64,000 nt of DNA from Carex sylvatica (lineage: Eukaryota > Streptophyta > Magnoliopsida > Poales > Cyperaceae): contig CAXKVR010000045.1 of the NCBI GenBank assembly GCA_964058845.1, positions 62,001 through 126,000 on the forward strand, in the 5' to 3' direction. Of the stretch, positions 36,230 to 46,057 are shown one piece after another. The notes under the pieces were generated by a model. It saw only the letters and a list, made by a program, of their open reading frames with translations, did no database searches and had not been told where the DNA came from. Numbering within the stretch: the first letter of the stretch is position 1; every line of letters begins with the position of its first letter. The position numbers and the translations under genes were made by a program.

Positions 36230-36930
36230 ACTAGCTCATCAATATGATGTATCAAGTACTAAATCTTTGCAGTGAATCCGTTAAGTATCACAGAAATTGA
36301 AAGGTTGGCAGGACCTAGCTTTAGATACTCTCTCCTAATTCTTTTAATGAGTGTTGCATATAAGCTAGTAACTCAGTTTATACCACCTTGAGAACAGAGA
36401 GAAACAGAGAAGAAAACAAACATCTCCAAAAAAAAAAAAAAAAAGACATTTCGGATATCAGCTTTGCTTTATAACAACGAGGTACTGTCATGTCATGATA
36501 AAATTTCAGTGCGTAAAGAGTCAGTTAAGAAAATTGGGTTCCTCAGCCTGTCATGTCATGATAAAATTTCAGTGCGTAAAGAGTCACGGATTTATGGGAC
36601 ACTTCATTGGAAATTATATCTACCAAAATCTCGATGAAAATCGACTGGTTGAACTGGAATTTGTACAAGCAAGAGAAATAAGAATTCTTGAAAACATGGC
36701 ACCATGTCTAAAGTAGGTTATGACTTCTATATTCTATATGTGTACATGAGTATTCTATATGTGTACATGAGAATTTTGTAAGCTTCCTTTTGTACTCTGA
36801 TTTTATGTATAAAGGACATTTAGAAACGTTAAAAAAGTAGATCCGATCCTCTCCCATTTTTTGTTTCCGAGTAAATCGTGCAGACTGTTTTGAGTAATTG
36901 CTTAATTATGAGAAATTTAAATGCTAACAG
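36230..36930 (+). repeat. Duplication array, unit A
   Basis: Carries the array's marker blocks: 'atgatgtatcaagtactaaa', 'tgcagtgaatccgttaag', 'cttgagaacagagagaaaca' and the exon-like block at 36495-36716, which reads FQCVKSHGFMGHFIGNYIYQ then EFVQAREIRILE. Related blocks occur in units B, C and D. The exon-like block contains its own 63-bp internal direct duplication (starts at about 36486 and 36549). What the block once encoded is unknown to me. Confidence 0.7.
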
Positions 36931-36936
36931 TCTAGT

Positions 36937-37320
36937 TTATACCTTATGAGGAAAACTAAGGCTGCCTTTATTTTTTTCTTGTTCCATTTTTGGGCCTCTA
37001 TGAATGCATAATGTACAAAGATAAGAATGTGCCCCGTTTTTGCTTAATTCCAGCAATCTTGTGTTCAGCTTTTGTATCAAAGGCATGTATGTCGATCTGA
37101 TCAGTTGATTTTCTGATAAAGGTAGCCCCAGGTATTTGAAAGGGAAGGATCCAAGAGAACATCCCATTAGAGCTGCCAACTGTGCACCACATACACCATC
37201 ATCTTTTGTGAGTATTAGTTCAGATTTTTGTAGGTTTACCTTCAACCCGGATATTTGCTGGAATGCTATGAATGCACTTCTCTTGTTTACGGTTTGAGTA
37301 TGAATAAAGCATCATTGGAG
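36937..37320 (-). mobile_element. L1-type LINE reverse transcriptase fragment
   Basis: The minus strand reads KVNLQKSELILTKDDG then GSFPFKYLGLPLSENQL. This matches the 'GLKVN-KSE' to 'FPF-YLGLPLG' part that follows the catalytic box in plant L1 reverse transcriptases. Upstream, with stops and a frame slip, 'SNDALFILKP' stands where 'ADD-LLF' would be expected, so the catalytic Asp pair is damaged. Only about 380 bp remain. Confidence 0.7.
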
Positions 37321-37604
37321 TACAACTAACATGGCTTCATGTCTTGGAATGATAGCCTCCAAGCCCCGTGGATATTAGCGGACAAAGTTATTGCCAATAT
37401 ATATGACAACAGTTAATGATCTCTAGAATAACATTCAGCAACGATTTTTCTTGTTTATCTAAAGATTTGTAGAAACAGTTACATGTTGAAGCTAGCTTTG
37501 GAATAAATCTAATTTAGAACGAAAACCAAATCGTTGACAATTCAAAAAGTTCATTGGCCAGTTTAATGCACTGTTTGAAGAGCACTGTGCTAAATCGTAT
37601 TGTT

Positions 37605-37694
37605 TTTTTTTTTTTTGAGGAAAAATAAGGGTCTAGCCCATATTTGATTGATAATTGCGGTTACAAAACCCTAAACTCTAAACCAAAAATACAA
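37605..37694 (-). mobile_element. Very short 5'-truncated LINE 3' end with target duplication
   Basis: A poly-T run (poly-A on the minus strand) is followed by 'gaggaaaaataagggtctag' and 'attgataattgcggttacaa'. These are the reverse complement of the 3' tail of the LINE at 46058-47248. Near-identical 18-bp copies of 'gtgctaaatcgtattgtt' flank it (37587-37604 and 37695-37712, one mismatch). It is a complete but tiny retrotransposition event. Confidence 0.8.
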
Positions 37695-37712
37695 GTGCTA
37701 AATCATATTGTT

Positions 37713-38390
37713 ACTAACGGTTATAATTAAATAAAGAGCTGGTTTTCTTTATTTAAGTTTTTTTTATCAGAATGAAATGAGCTAGAGCAATGCGCCTGAG
37801 CAGGATAGAGTTGCACCATGAACATTACCTAAATTTTGCATCATAATTTTTTATACTGAAAAAATTGGCATCAAAGAAACTAACGATTATGATGAAAGAA
37901 CATATTGTCACATTACAAGGGTTTTTGAATGTATTTATTCTCCAAAGCCTCATCATTAATAGAGACCCAAAATCGGGGCACATTCTTATCTATGTACAAC
38001 ATGCATTCATAGAGTCCCAAAAACGGAAAAAGAAGCAAATAAAGAGGCAGCCTTAGTTTTTCTCTCAACTTATAAGGTGTTCAAACTAAACGGTTAGCAT
38101 TTTAATTTGGCAGAATTAAGTAATTAGTCAAAACAATCTGAACGATTTAGTTGGAAACGAATATATGGGAGAGGATTGGTTCTATTTTTCAATACTTAAA
38201 TTTCCTTTTATTCATAAAATCAGAGTACAAAACAAAGTTCACAAAATTCTGATTTACAAATATAGAATTTATAATTGACTTTAGACTTAGTGCCATGTTT
38301 TAAAGAAAAAACCATATTTCTCTTGCATGCACAAATTTAAGTTCATGCAAGAGAAATAATAATTCTTGAAATAAGTTGGCACTCAATGAT
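37713..38390. other. Array spacer
   Basis: No gene. Parts are inverted relatives of other array blocks, for example 38130-38345 ('cgatttagttggaaacgaat', 'gcatgcacaaatttaagttc'), which mirror blocks in units A and C. Confidence 0.45.
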
Positions 38391-38528
38391 TTACTATATT
38401 TTATTATGTAATTGATTTTATATTTCCACCAAATCACAAAATAAAAATATTTTATGAAGTATGTGCCTCTCGCAGTAGTTAAAGAATACAAGTTGCAAAC
38501 ATGTTAGAGGCACTAGTAAGGAAAAACG

Positions 38529-38552
38529 TTGACTTTCATTTGTTTATATAAG
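38529..38552 (+). promoter_or_regulatory. Core promoter of the 49-aa peptide gene: W-box plus TATA box
   Basis: TTGACT (38529-38534) lies 8-9 bp upstream of TTTATATAAGG (38543-38553), and the ATG follows about 65 bp later. The same W-box and TATA arrangement stands before the other copies: 39k and 39.6k in inverse orientation, 42.7k with the TATA box decayed, and 49.4k. Conservation across copies supports it being the true promoter. W-boxes are WRKY binding sites. Confidence 0.6.
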
Positions 38553-38618
38553 GAGAGGGATCATCGTGTAATGGGTAACCAAATTATAAACTGAGTTAAG
38601 CAGTAAGATAAAATAAAA

Positions 38619-38768
38619 ATGGCTTCCACAAGGATGTCATTCTATGTCTTGTTTATCCTTGTCGGTGTAGCAATCCAGCTACGTGAATTTGGTGTTGAAG
38701 CAGATCTTGGAGGTCGACACCGTACACTTCAACAACTTGGTGTTAATTATGGCTACCAATTATGGTAG
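38619..38768 (+). CDS. Small secreted peptide precursor, 49 aa (array family, copy 1)
   Basis: ATG to TAG, 49 codons. Residues 1-27 have the build of a signal peptide: a short basic start (MASTR), a hydrophobic core (MSFYVLFILVGVAIQL) and a polar end near EFGVEA, with likely cleavage after Ala-28. The remaining mature part is only about 21 residues (DLGGRHRTLQQL and a short tail). It contains no Cys. The N-terminal half is closely related to the 63-aa gene at 49129-49320, but the tails differ because the downstream sequence has been rearranged: 'gacgtgcactt' wording of the sister gene reappears just after the stop. It may therefore be a C-terminally altered copy. I do not recognise the family. 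Promoter elements stand at correct spacing, so expression is plausible. Confidence 0.55.
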   Translation: MASTRMSFYVLFILVGVAIQLREFGVEADLGGRHRTLQQLGVNYGYQLW

Positions 38769-38997
38769 GTTGTGTATTTGGTAGACGTGCACTTATGCAA
38801 CCGCCTATTTCTGAATTTGAAATTTTTTTAGTCCAGTGTATTGTCTATTTCTGGTGAACAAGCAGAGAGAAACAACAAGGAGGATACGTAGCGGTTCGGT
38901 CAGGCAAGCGGGTTAGCGACACAATAGCTCAGGTTGATGGGAGTTCGGCACGGATCATTCCTTTCTCTAACCAAATTCTTGAGTCCGCCCTATCTTT

Positions 38998-39307
38998 ACA
39001 GAAGGAATAATGAGGAAAAATTACGGCTACACCGAGAAGGATAAACAAACATAGAATGACATTTTGTGGAAGGGTGGAGTTTTTGTCCAAAGAGCTTTGG
39101 ACAAAATCTCTTTCAAATTCAGTTGTGAACCGTTTGATCTGTGTTAAAATTTACAGAGATGGTTTAGATTTACGGAGCCATTCAGAGTTATTAAGTTTTA
39201 AATATATTGGCATGAATCTTAAAGCAAATCAAACGATATTGCCCAACTTTGAATAAGATTTTGTCCAAAGCCCTTTGAACAAAATCCAATTCCTTCGTGG
39301 AAGCCAT
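38998..39307 (-). pseudogene. Broken copy of the small secreted peptide gene (copy 2)
   Basis: The minus strand starts ATGGCTTCCAC at 39307 and is interrupted after four codons by a 223-bp MITE (39073-39295). It resumes with a second copy of the target site and 'atgtcattctatg'. Compared with the gene at 38619, one base is missing just after that point, which shifts the frame, and the mature-peptide part is absent. Its upstream region (to about 39500) keeps the W-box and TATA box. Confidence 0.75.
39073..39295. mobile_element. hAT-like MITE inserted in peptide pseudogene
   Basis: The inverted ends share 'gctttggacaaaatct' within longer imperfect repeats. The 8-bp flanks TGTGGAAG (39065-39072) and CGTGGAAG (39296-39303) differ by one base. 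The intact paralogue at 38619 shows the site without the insertion. Non-coding. Confidence 0.75.
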
Positions 39308-39549
39308 TTTTATTTCACCTCATCACTTACCTCAGTTTATAATTTGGTTATCAAATTCTTGATGATCCCTCTCCTTATATAGACAAATAGAAGTCAACGT
39401 TTTTCTCCACTAGTTCCTCTAACATGTTTGCAACTTGTATTCGTAATTACTGTGAGAGTCACATGAATGCTGCATAAAATATACATATTGTTGATTCCGA
39501 GGAAAATAAAATCAATTGCATAATAAAATATAGTAAATCATTGAGTGCC

Positions 39550-39720
39550 AATTTGGTTACCCAATATACGATGATTCCTTACCTTATATATAAACAAATG
39601 AAAGTCAACGTTTTTCCTTACTAGTGCCACTAACATGTTTGCAAATTGTATTCTTTAACTACTGCGAGAGGGGCATGCTGCATAAAATACTTGTATATAA
39701 TTGATTCGGAGGAAAATAAA
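39550..39720 (-). repeat. Promoter-only fragment of the peptide gene
   Basis: The part from 'ggttacccaatatacgatga' to 'tgcgagaggggcatgctgc' repeats the upstream region of the neighbouring copies, including AGTCAA (W-box in reverse) and 'ccttatatataaaca' (TATA in reverse). No coding part follows it to the left. Confidence 0.65.
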
Positions 39721-39934
39721 ATCAATTGCATAATATAATATAGTAAATCATTGAGTGCTAACCTATTTAATGAATATAGTATGTCCATGCTGTTCATTTT
39801 AATTTACAGCTTGGGTCATAATTGTAAATCAATTGCATAATATAATATAGTAAATCATTGAGTGCTAACCTATTTAATGAATATAGTATGTCCATGCTGT
39901 TCATTTTAATTTACAGCTTGGGTCATAATTGTAA
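39721..39934. repeat. Perfect 107-bp tandem duplication
   Basis: 39721-39827 and 39828-39934 read identically, beginning 'atcaattgcataatataata' and ending 'gggtcataattgtaa'. No differences are visible, so the duplication is recent. Confidence 0.9.
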
Positions 39935-41385
39935 TTAAAAAACTTTTCTCGCTAAAATTGAGTTTCATTAAAAATTCAATATATCAAGTTGCTAGTAGAT
40001 TGATAAAAGAAGTAAGATTTAATTGTAACTTGGTGCAGTAATTTTTAGACAGTATTGTACCTAAAAAATTATTGTCTAAAAATTACTGCACCGAGTGTTG
40101 GTAGGCCCTTTAGATACCAGCTTGAAAACAGAGAAACAGAGAAGAAAACAGACCCCAAACAAAAAAAAAAAGAAAAAAGAAAAGAAAAGAAAAACAGAGT
40201 TACTCTCCTCTCTGACTGTTGTACAAGCAACTGACACTCCTGAGTCCTGATATCAGTTCGGAATGAAGAAAAAAAATACATCATAACAACGATGTATTCA
40301 ACATTAACTGATCCGTCGCAAACTCAATTGTGAGTCAAGATGAAGATTCTAATGTAAAATCTGATGCAATAAGAAATTTTTAACAGGACCAAGCAGTTGA
40401 TTTTCTGTAATGTTGAGGACTTTAAAAAATAGGGTCCTAAGCCTTTCCTGTGTCGATACAATTTGAGTGCGTGAAAATCAATGGAGTTAGAGGTGTTTTT
40501 GGAAATTATTGACTGCTTGCAGTGAACTATAATTTGTACAGGCAAGAGGAATAATAATTCTTGAAAATATTTGGGGCGTTTGGACATAATGAGATTCCAG
40601 GTGGAGGTTTAGAAATTTGAAAAAAAATTGAAAAAAAAAAACTAGTCCATTAAATATTATTACATTTGTCTATTATTATTACCCTAGTTAAGCTAAACTT
40701 TGGTACAAGGATAGAAATTCAATTGCTACTAACGGCCCAGTAAATTTTTGGGTTATCGATAGAACTTCCCTTTTGTGGATCATTTTTGTTTGCGCATTCT
40801 CTTATTGGTTTATTATCTCAAGCAACTAAAGATGATTGATAGTACATTGGATTAACCAAAGATGATTGATTTAGTACAAATCTCGATGAAAACTGCTTTC
40901 AGTGAACTAGAATTTCTACGGGCAAAATAGAAATTGGAATTCTTGTAAACGTGGCATCAAGTCTAAAGTCGGTCTTTGTTTAGCTAGGTGCTGTTGCTTT
41001 TGATGCTATGTGAGAATGTTTATTTTGTTAGAACTTCTATGTGGTATCTCTTGCTCTGTAAGCATGCGAACTTCTATGTGGTATCTCTTGCTCTGTAAGC
41101 ATGCTTATTATTTAAGTACCTATATGTTATTTTTCATGGTATTTGTATATGCCTTTTTATAAGCTGTTACTAACTTTCTTTTTGAAATTAATACCAGCAT
41201 AACTTCTATTCGTTTCAATGGAAACTGGTAGGTTTTATCCACACGGTAATGATGTCTATATGTGTACATCAGAATTTAGTGAACTTCCTTTTGTATTCTG
41301 ATTATATGATTAATGGAAATTTAAGTACATTAATAAATAGAACCAATCCTCTCCTATTTTCTGTTTCTGACTAAATCTTGCATAT
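39935..41385 (+). repeat. Duplication array, unit B
   Basis: Contains the marker blocks 'aacttggtgcagtaattttt', 'cagagaaacagagaagaaaa', the degraded exon-like block (40380-40560) and a copy of NOI intron 2 (40680-40830, against 35235-35400: 'ctaacggcccag' and 'atagaacttccctttt'). A perfect 37-bp tandem duplication lies at 41031-41104 ('tatgtggtatctcttgctct'). No open gene. Confidence 0.7.
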
Positions 41386-41625
41386 TGTTTCAGGTAAGTT
41401 ATATGTGCAACAATTCGAATCAGTTTATGATTTGTTCACTACACGAAAATCTGAATCCATATATAAAACTAATTCCAAGATAAATATAGAGTTACCACTA
41501 GACGTGCAACGGATAGCTTCGTCTACTCGTTTCAGCAGTTGCACTCTTCCGCTTCTTCTCTGTGTCAGATATACGCACCAGCGACAACAGTTGCATCTTT
41601 ATTAGTATCCACACAAACATTTTTG
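41386..41625 (+). mobile_element. LTR fragment related to the solo LTR at 45336
   Basis: 'gtgcaacaattcgaa', 'ttgttcacta', 'taccactagacgtgcaacgg' and 'cacacaaacat' follow the same order as the first 240 bp of the solo LTR at 45336-45895. The rest of the LTR is missing here. The open frame across it is incidental. Confidence 0.65.
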
Positions 41626-42079
41626 GTTAACCCCTTCTTTTTAGATTGAATACGAAGATTCTATTATCAAAGCTAATAAGCAGCTTTTTTTTTTTTTTTA
41701 AATCATGAGTTGGGGATCAAGCCACCCACAACACCTCTATGTATATTATAAAAGATTTTTTCACTTTGTGGATTTTGAACCCATAACCTCCTATGTGGAA
41801 GACATGTGTATTTGTCACTAGATCAAAGACAAGTTCTCAATAAGCAGCTATTTATTGTTTGGGTATCTTATTGCTATGTATAATGTTCATCTCTATGTTT
41901 AAAACTACATGCAACATTTTTATTATATGAATCAATCTAAAAAGAAGCTGAATTAAGAGTCAGTGTAATATAGAAAAATATAATTACATAACCACACACC
42001 CATCACAACAACAATTATCAATTATGCATACAAACACTCAATGCATGTTTAATATGGTTATTATGGGAGTTGAATAATC

Positions 42080-42830
42080 AAGGTAAATTGAACTAGTGTC
42101 CACCATCAAGACCAAATGACCAATTATCAACTCCAACTCTATGGGAGTAGAAATTCAATTTGGTCACCGGTGATTTTATATCCAGTGCAATACCTGACCA
42201 AGTAGAATGAGATCTTAGTCATGAGTTTCAATCTGGCACAAATCTCAAAACGGATCCCCCCTATATTCCAAAGATGCACTGAAGTACTTTTGGACCGGCT
42301 GGGAGTTTCTACTCCCTCAGGTACATGAAGGGATACTGGCAGGTCTTGAAGATCAAGGCCAACTCTATGGATATTGCTAGTTGAAGCAGATCTCAGAGGC
42401 AGACAAGCACGTATACGTGTGGCCACCGACTATCAAATCACTAACATTAAGACCAAATTGTTGTATAAGTGCACATTTGCCTCCAAATTAAACCTGCTTC
42501 AACACCGAATTTACTTGGCTGAATCGCTATCCCAAGAAGGATAAACAAGCAGCAGCCATAGAATCACATATTTGTGAAAGCCATTTTTATTTCGCATCAC
42601 TACTTACCTGAGTTTATAATTTGATTACCAAATACACACTGACCCCTCATTTAAACAAATGATAGTCAAAGTGTTCCCAAGTAGTGCCTCTAACATATCT
42701 GGAACGTGTATTTTTTAACTACTGCGAGAGACACATGTTGTACTCTTTTAACTACTGCGAGAGGCACATGCTGCATAAAATATTTATAATGTGTTTATTT
42801 GGTGGAAAAATAAAATCAATTATATAGTAA
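42080..42830 (-). repeat. Peptide-gene block of unit C (with promoter)
   Basis: On the minus strand this block holds the promoter remnant (42650-42780, with AGTCAA at about 42666; the TATA box has decayed to 'tttaaatga'), the pseudogene at 42447-42584, about 300 bp of inserted or rearranged sequence, and the 3' flank ('ttgaataatcaagg', 42066-42082) that matches the 3' flank of the 63-aa gene. The minus-strand frame 42139-42426 within the rearranged part has no recognisable domain and I do not call it. Confidence 0.6.
42447..42584 (-). pseudogene. Broken copy of the small secreted peptide gene (copy 3)
   Basis: ATG at 42584 begins MAFTNM and then TGA replaces the next codon. The frame otherwise continues FYGCC, LFILLGIAIQPSKFGVEAG, so the signal-peptide half is still readable. 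After that a small insertion shifts the frame away from the sister genes until a TAA at 42447-42449. It is a clear relic of the family. Confidence 0.75.
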
Positions 42831-43293
42831 AATAAAGTAAATCATTGAGTGACAACCTGTTTAATGAAATAGAGTAAGCCTACTGTTGATTTTCATCTAC
42901 ATCTGAGGTCATACTTGTAATAAGAACTTTTCTCACAAACAGCGTGTTTCATTAAAAATTTAATATATCAAGTAGTGAGTAGATTGATAATTATAAGCAG
43001 TAAATTTATTTGTAACTTGGTGCAGTAATATTTAAACACTCAGTGTGACCTCAAAATATACAAACATTCTGATCTTCTTGAAACAAAGTTTTAAATATTT
43101 TTGAGAGTATATCAATTTATTGAATAAGATCAAAATAATGTTTGTTGTGTATCGTTTAAAATTTTGATTTCATATTTTTATTATTTATATTAAAGTGAGA
43201 TTTGGGACAATGTAGCACTGACAATATAAGCACAATAGCTCATCAATATAATGTATCAAATACTAAATCATTGCAGTGAATCCGTTAAAAGTA

Positions 43294-44012
43294 GCACTAA
43301 CACAAGATTCAAACTTTGGAACATCTCTTTGAGACAAGCACAACCGGTCCTAAATGCGGTGTCACCTGATTTTTCCATTGATTTTTCAGAATGCCCTGAT
43401 GTTCTGACATGGTGATGGGGAGAATTAGGTAGGTACAGCTCCAATTCGCTTAATAGGACACTTACAGAGGGAGGGAAAGTTATGTTCAGTTTTAGAGACG
43501 TTTGGAGAGCCAAGGTTCCTCCATCAGTCAGAAATTGAATTGTGCCCAATCCAATGGGGGAAGTGTTGAGACGCTGTTGCATCTAATTTTCAATTGCCCC
43601 TTTGTGAGCCAAGTTTGGAGTTATGTCTAGTGGAATGAGTATATCAGATTCTAGTATGAAGACCAGTACCAAACTCGATAAGGTGCGACTTAGTAACGCA
43701 GGTATGGGATGACTCATGGAGAGCTGCTAGGATGCAGAGTAATTACTCTAAGCAGGTCTAGTTGTGTCAAATGTTGTGCACGTGTTGGTGGATTTGGCGA
43801 CAGTGAAATAACATGATATTTCAAAGAAATAGGATGGGATATGCAGTACTGGGAGAAAAGATATTAACTGAGGGGGCTCTTTGGTTAAAACACTGTTAAA
43901 CGGGCTAGTGGGTACTAATCGAAGGAGAGAGTAGTGGTTGTTCTTACTGTAATTTTAATTTCTGTTTGTCAGCTTGGCAGCCTCTGCCACTTCTCTCAAA
44001 AAAAAGAAAAAA
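43294..44012 (+). mobile_element. 5'-truncated LINE with target duplication and poly-A tail
   Basis: Plus-strand pieces read FRDVWRAKVPPSV, then GGSVETLLHLIFNCPFVSQV, then WWIWRQ, which is the zf-RVT end of an L1 polyprotein broken by stops. An A-rich tail (43996-44012) ends it. 'gaatccgttaaaagta' (43278-43293) and 'gaatccgttaaagta' (44013-44027) are the target duplication. Units A (36273) and D (49995) show the same site empty. The minus-strand frame 43268-43582 is a shadow. Confidence 0.85.
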
Positions 44013-44817
44013 GAATCCGTTAAAGTAAACATTTAGAATTAAAAATTTAATAGAAGCTAGTAACTCGGTTTATGTATACCAGCTTGAGAACCGAGAGAAA
44101 TAGAGAAGAAAACAGACCCCAGACAAGCAACATGGTTACTCTCCTCTCGACTGTTGTACAAGTACTGACACTCCTTATATCAATTTGGAATGAAGACAAA
44201 ATTATCTTATAAGAACAAGGTTCTCGACTTTAACTGATCTGTTGCAAGCTCAATTGTAATCTGTTTAGTAATAAGCTGCACTACAGCTCAATTGTGATTC
44301 AAGACGAAGATTATAATGTTAAAGCTCATTCAATATGCCACTATTTAGCAGGATTAAGCAGTCGATTAGCTGTGCTATTGAGGATTTCAAGAAAATAGGA
44401 TCCTCAGACTGTCCTATGCTGATACAATTTCAGTGGGTGAAGAGCCACGGACTTATAGGAGCATTTTTTGGAAATTATGCTAGACAAAATCTCAATGAAA
44501 ATCGACTGCTTACAATGGACTAGAATTTGTACAGGCAAGAGAAAATAAGAATTCCTGAAAGCATGGCACTGAGTCTAAAGTCGGTTATCAACTTCTATAG
44601 ATCTATATCATAATTTTGTGAACTTTGTTTTGTATTCTGATTTTATAAAAAAGTAAAAAGAAAATTGAAGTCATTTGAAGAAGTAGAACCGATACTCTCC
44701 AATTTTGTTTCCAACTAAATCATGCAGATTATTTCGAGTAATTGCTTAGTTCTGCCAAATTAAAATGCTAGCAGTTTAGTCTAAAGCCTCTGTAATGGTT
44801 CTTTTTTTCCCATACAG

Positions 44818-44835
44818 TTCAAGATAAAAAAGTAA
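44818..44835 (+). pseudogene. Duplicated, dead copy of NOI exon 3
   Basis: 'cccatacag' followed by TTCAAGATAAAAAAGTAA matches the acceptor and first codons of NOI exon 3 at 35547. It now reads FKIKK and then a stop, so the Cys anchor is lost. The flanking intron and 3' flank were copied with it. Confidence 0.75.
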
Positions 44836-45335
44836 TTGCTACGCCATTTTTGTTGTATCATAGTTTGATTTTAAATTGTACAATACCATTTTTATGTGTT
44901 GAACTGAAAATTGTCAGCTATTCTTCCACTAAGATTACAAAGTTGTATACAAGAGTGGATATTCCCTTGCCTTCGCATAACAAAACAAGGGTAGGTCCCA
45001 GAGTTAAAAAAAAAATGTAGGAAGAACAAATTAATAGAAATTAAGCTTTATCTACAGGACAACGAAACAAGTCTTTCAGCAATAAACGTCTGAATAGAAG
45101 CTAACTATTTATATATCTTACAATGTGCATGCTTTTTTTGTGAAATGTTCATGTATTAATTGTTTCTTATATTACATTGAAATAAATTAAATTAACTCCT
45201 GAGAAAAAGGCTAAAATGTTTGTGTCTATTTCTGCGGGCTTTCGAGATAAATTTTAGCACTCAGTCTCTGACTTTTTCTTTTCATATTTTTATTTTACTT
45301 GGAGACTACAACCCTGTTATTTTAGTATAGTATAT

Positions 45336-45895
45336 TGTTGGAATTTCGGGTAGGTTATAGTGCAACAATTCGAAACAGTTCAAGATTTGTTCACTATTCA
45401 AAAACCAGAATCCATGCATAAAATTAATTCCAGAATTTAAATGAGTTTACCACTAGACGTGCAGCGGAAACTTTAAGTCTAGCAGTAGCCTTCTTCTCCT
45501 TTCCTTTTTCTCCTTTCCTTCTCGTGTTAGATTTACGCAATAGCGCAGTAGTCACGCCTTTATCAGTATTCACACGAACAAGTCGAAAATCAACAATCAA
45601 TTGGTATGCTAGTACCGATATGAAAGCCCCGTCCTTTTTCTCTCTCTCTCTCTTACGTTTTCTGATGTGTATTGAACTGAAATTCTGAAACAGTCAAAAC
45701 TGAACTCTGCATGTATATTTATAATACTTACGCATCTATTCAGTCGCACCATCTCGTTGCATCTCTTCAGAAAATGTTATCTGATCTGATCAGATCAGAT
45801 GAGAACAAGAATTCGGGCCCAGCCCAATAAAACCTGATCCATATTAACTATTAATATAGTCCATAATATTCTTGCCTATTAGTACATTTTTAACA
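45336..45895 (+). mobile_element. Solo LTR (copia-like)
   Basis: Begins TGTTGGAATTTCGGG and ends TTTTTAACA. It is flanked by the 5-bp repeat TATAT on both sides (45331-45335 and 45896-45900), although the flank is AT-rich so a chance match is possible. No internal domain, PBS or polypurine tract is next to it. A partial relative lies at 41386-41625. Confidence 0.65.
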
Positions 45896-46057
45896 TATAT
45901 GTGATGGCAGTTATTTATGAAGAACATTTAAATTTAGACGTCTGAGCTGTGGACAGATAAAAATTAAGTTTATCGTCTACAATGCACAAAATAAATCTAC
46001 CATTGGTATTTTTCATTTGAATACAATCTCTTTCACCTTGTCACAACAGCATAATCA

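Larger units (their letters stand above)
38391..39545. repeat. Inverted duplication of the peptide gene and its promoter
   Basis: The plus-strand block 38391-38700 (promoter and start of the 49-aa gene) has a reverse-complement partner at about 39020-39545. That partner includes 'agtcaacgtttttc', 'gtgccaatttggttacc'-like wording, the TATA region and the ATG region. The arms are interrupted by a 223-bp MITE in the right arm, and a spacer of about 230 bp lies between them. A transcript crossing both arms could fold on itself. Confidence 0.75.
42831..45330 (+). repeat. Duplication array, unit C
   Basis: Marker blocks in order: 'cttggtgcagtaatat', 'atgtatcaaatactaaatca', 'tgcagtgaatccgtta' (split here by a LINE), 'cttgagaaccgagagaaata', the exon-like block 44335-44523 (KSHGLIGAFFGNYARQN), then NOI intron and exon 3 sequence and NOI 3' flank (44870-45110). 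The exon-like block is open for 62 codons but I cannot assign it. Confidence 0.7.

Noticed and set aside
42139..42426. 95-codon minus-strand frame
   Set aside because: It lies in rearranged sequence between the peptide pseudogene and its 3' flank. No domain and no copy elsewhere in the array.
43268..43582. 104-codon minus-strand frame
   Set aside because: It is antisense to a LINE zf-RVT region with a clear poly-A tail and target duplication on the plus strand.
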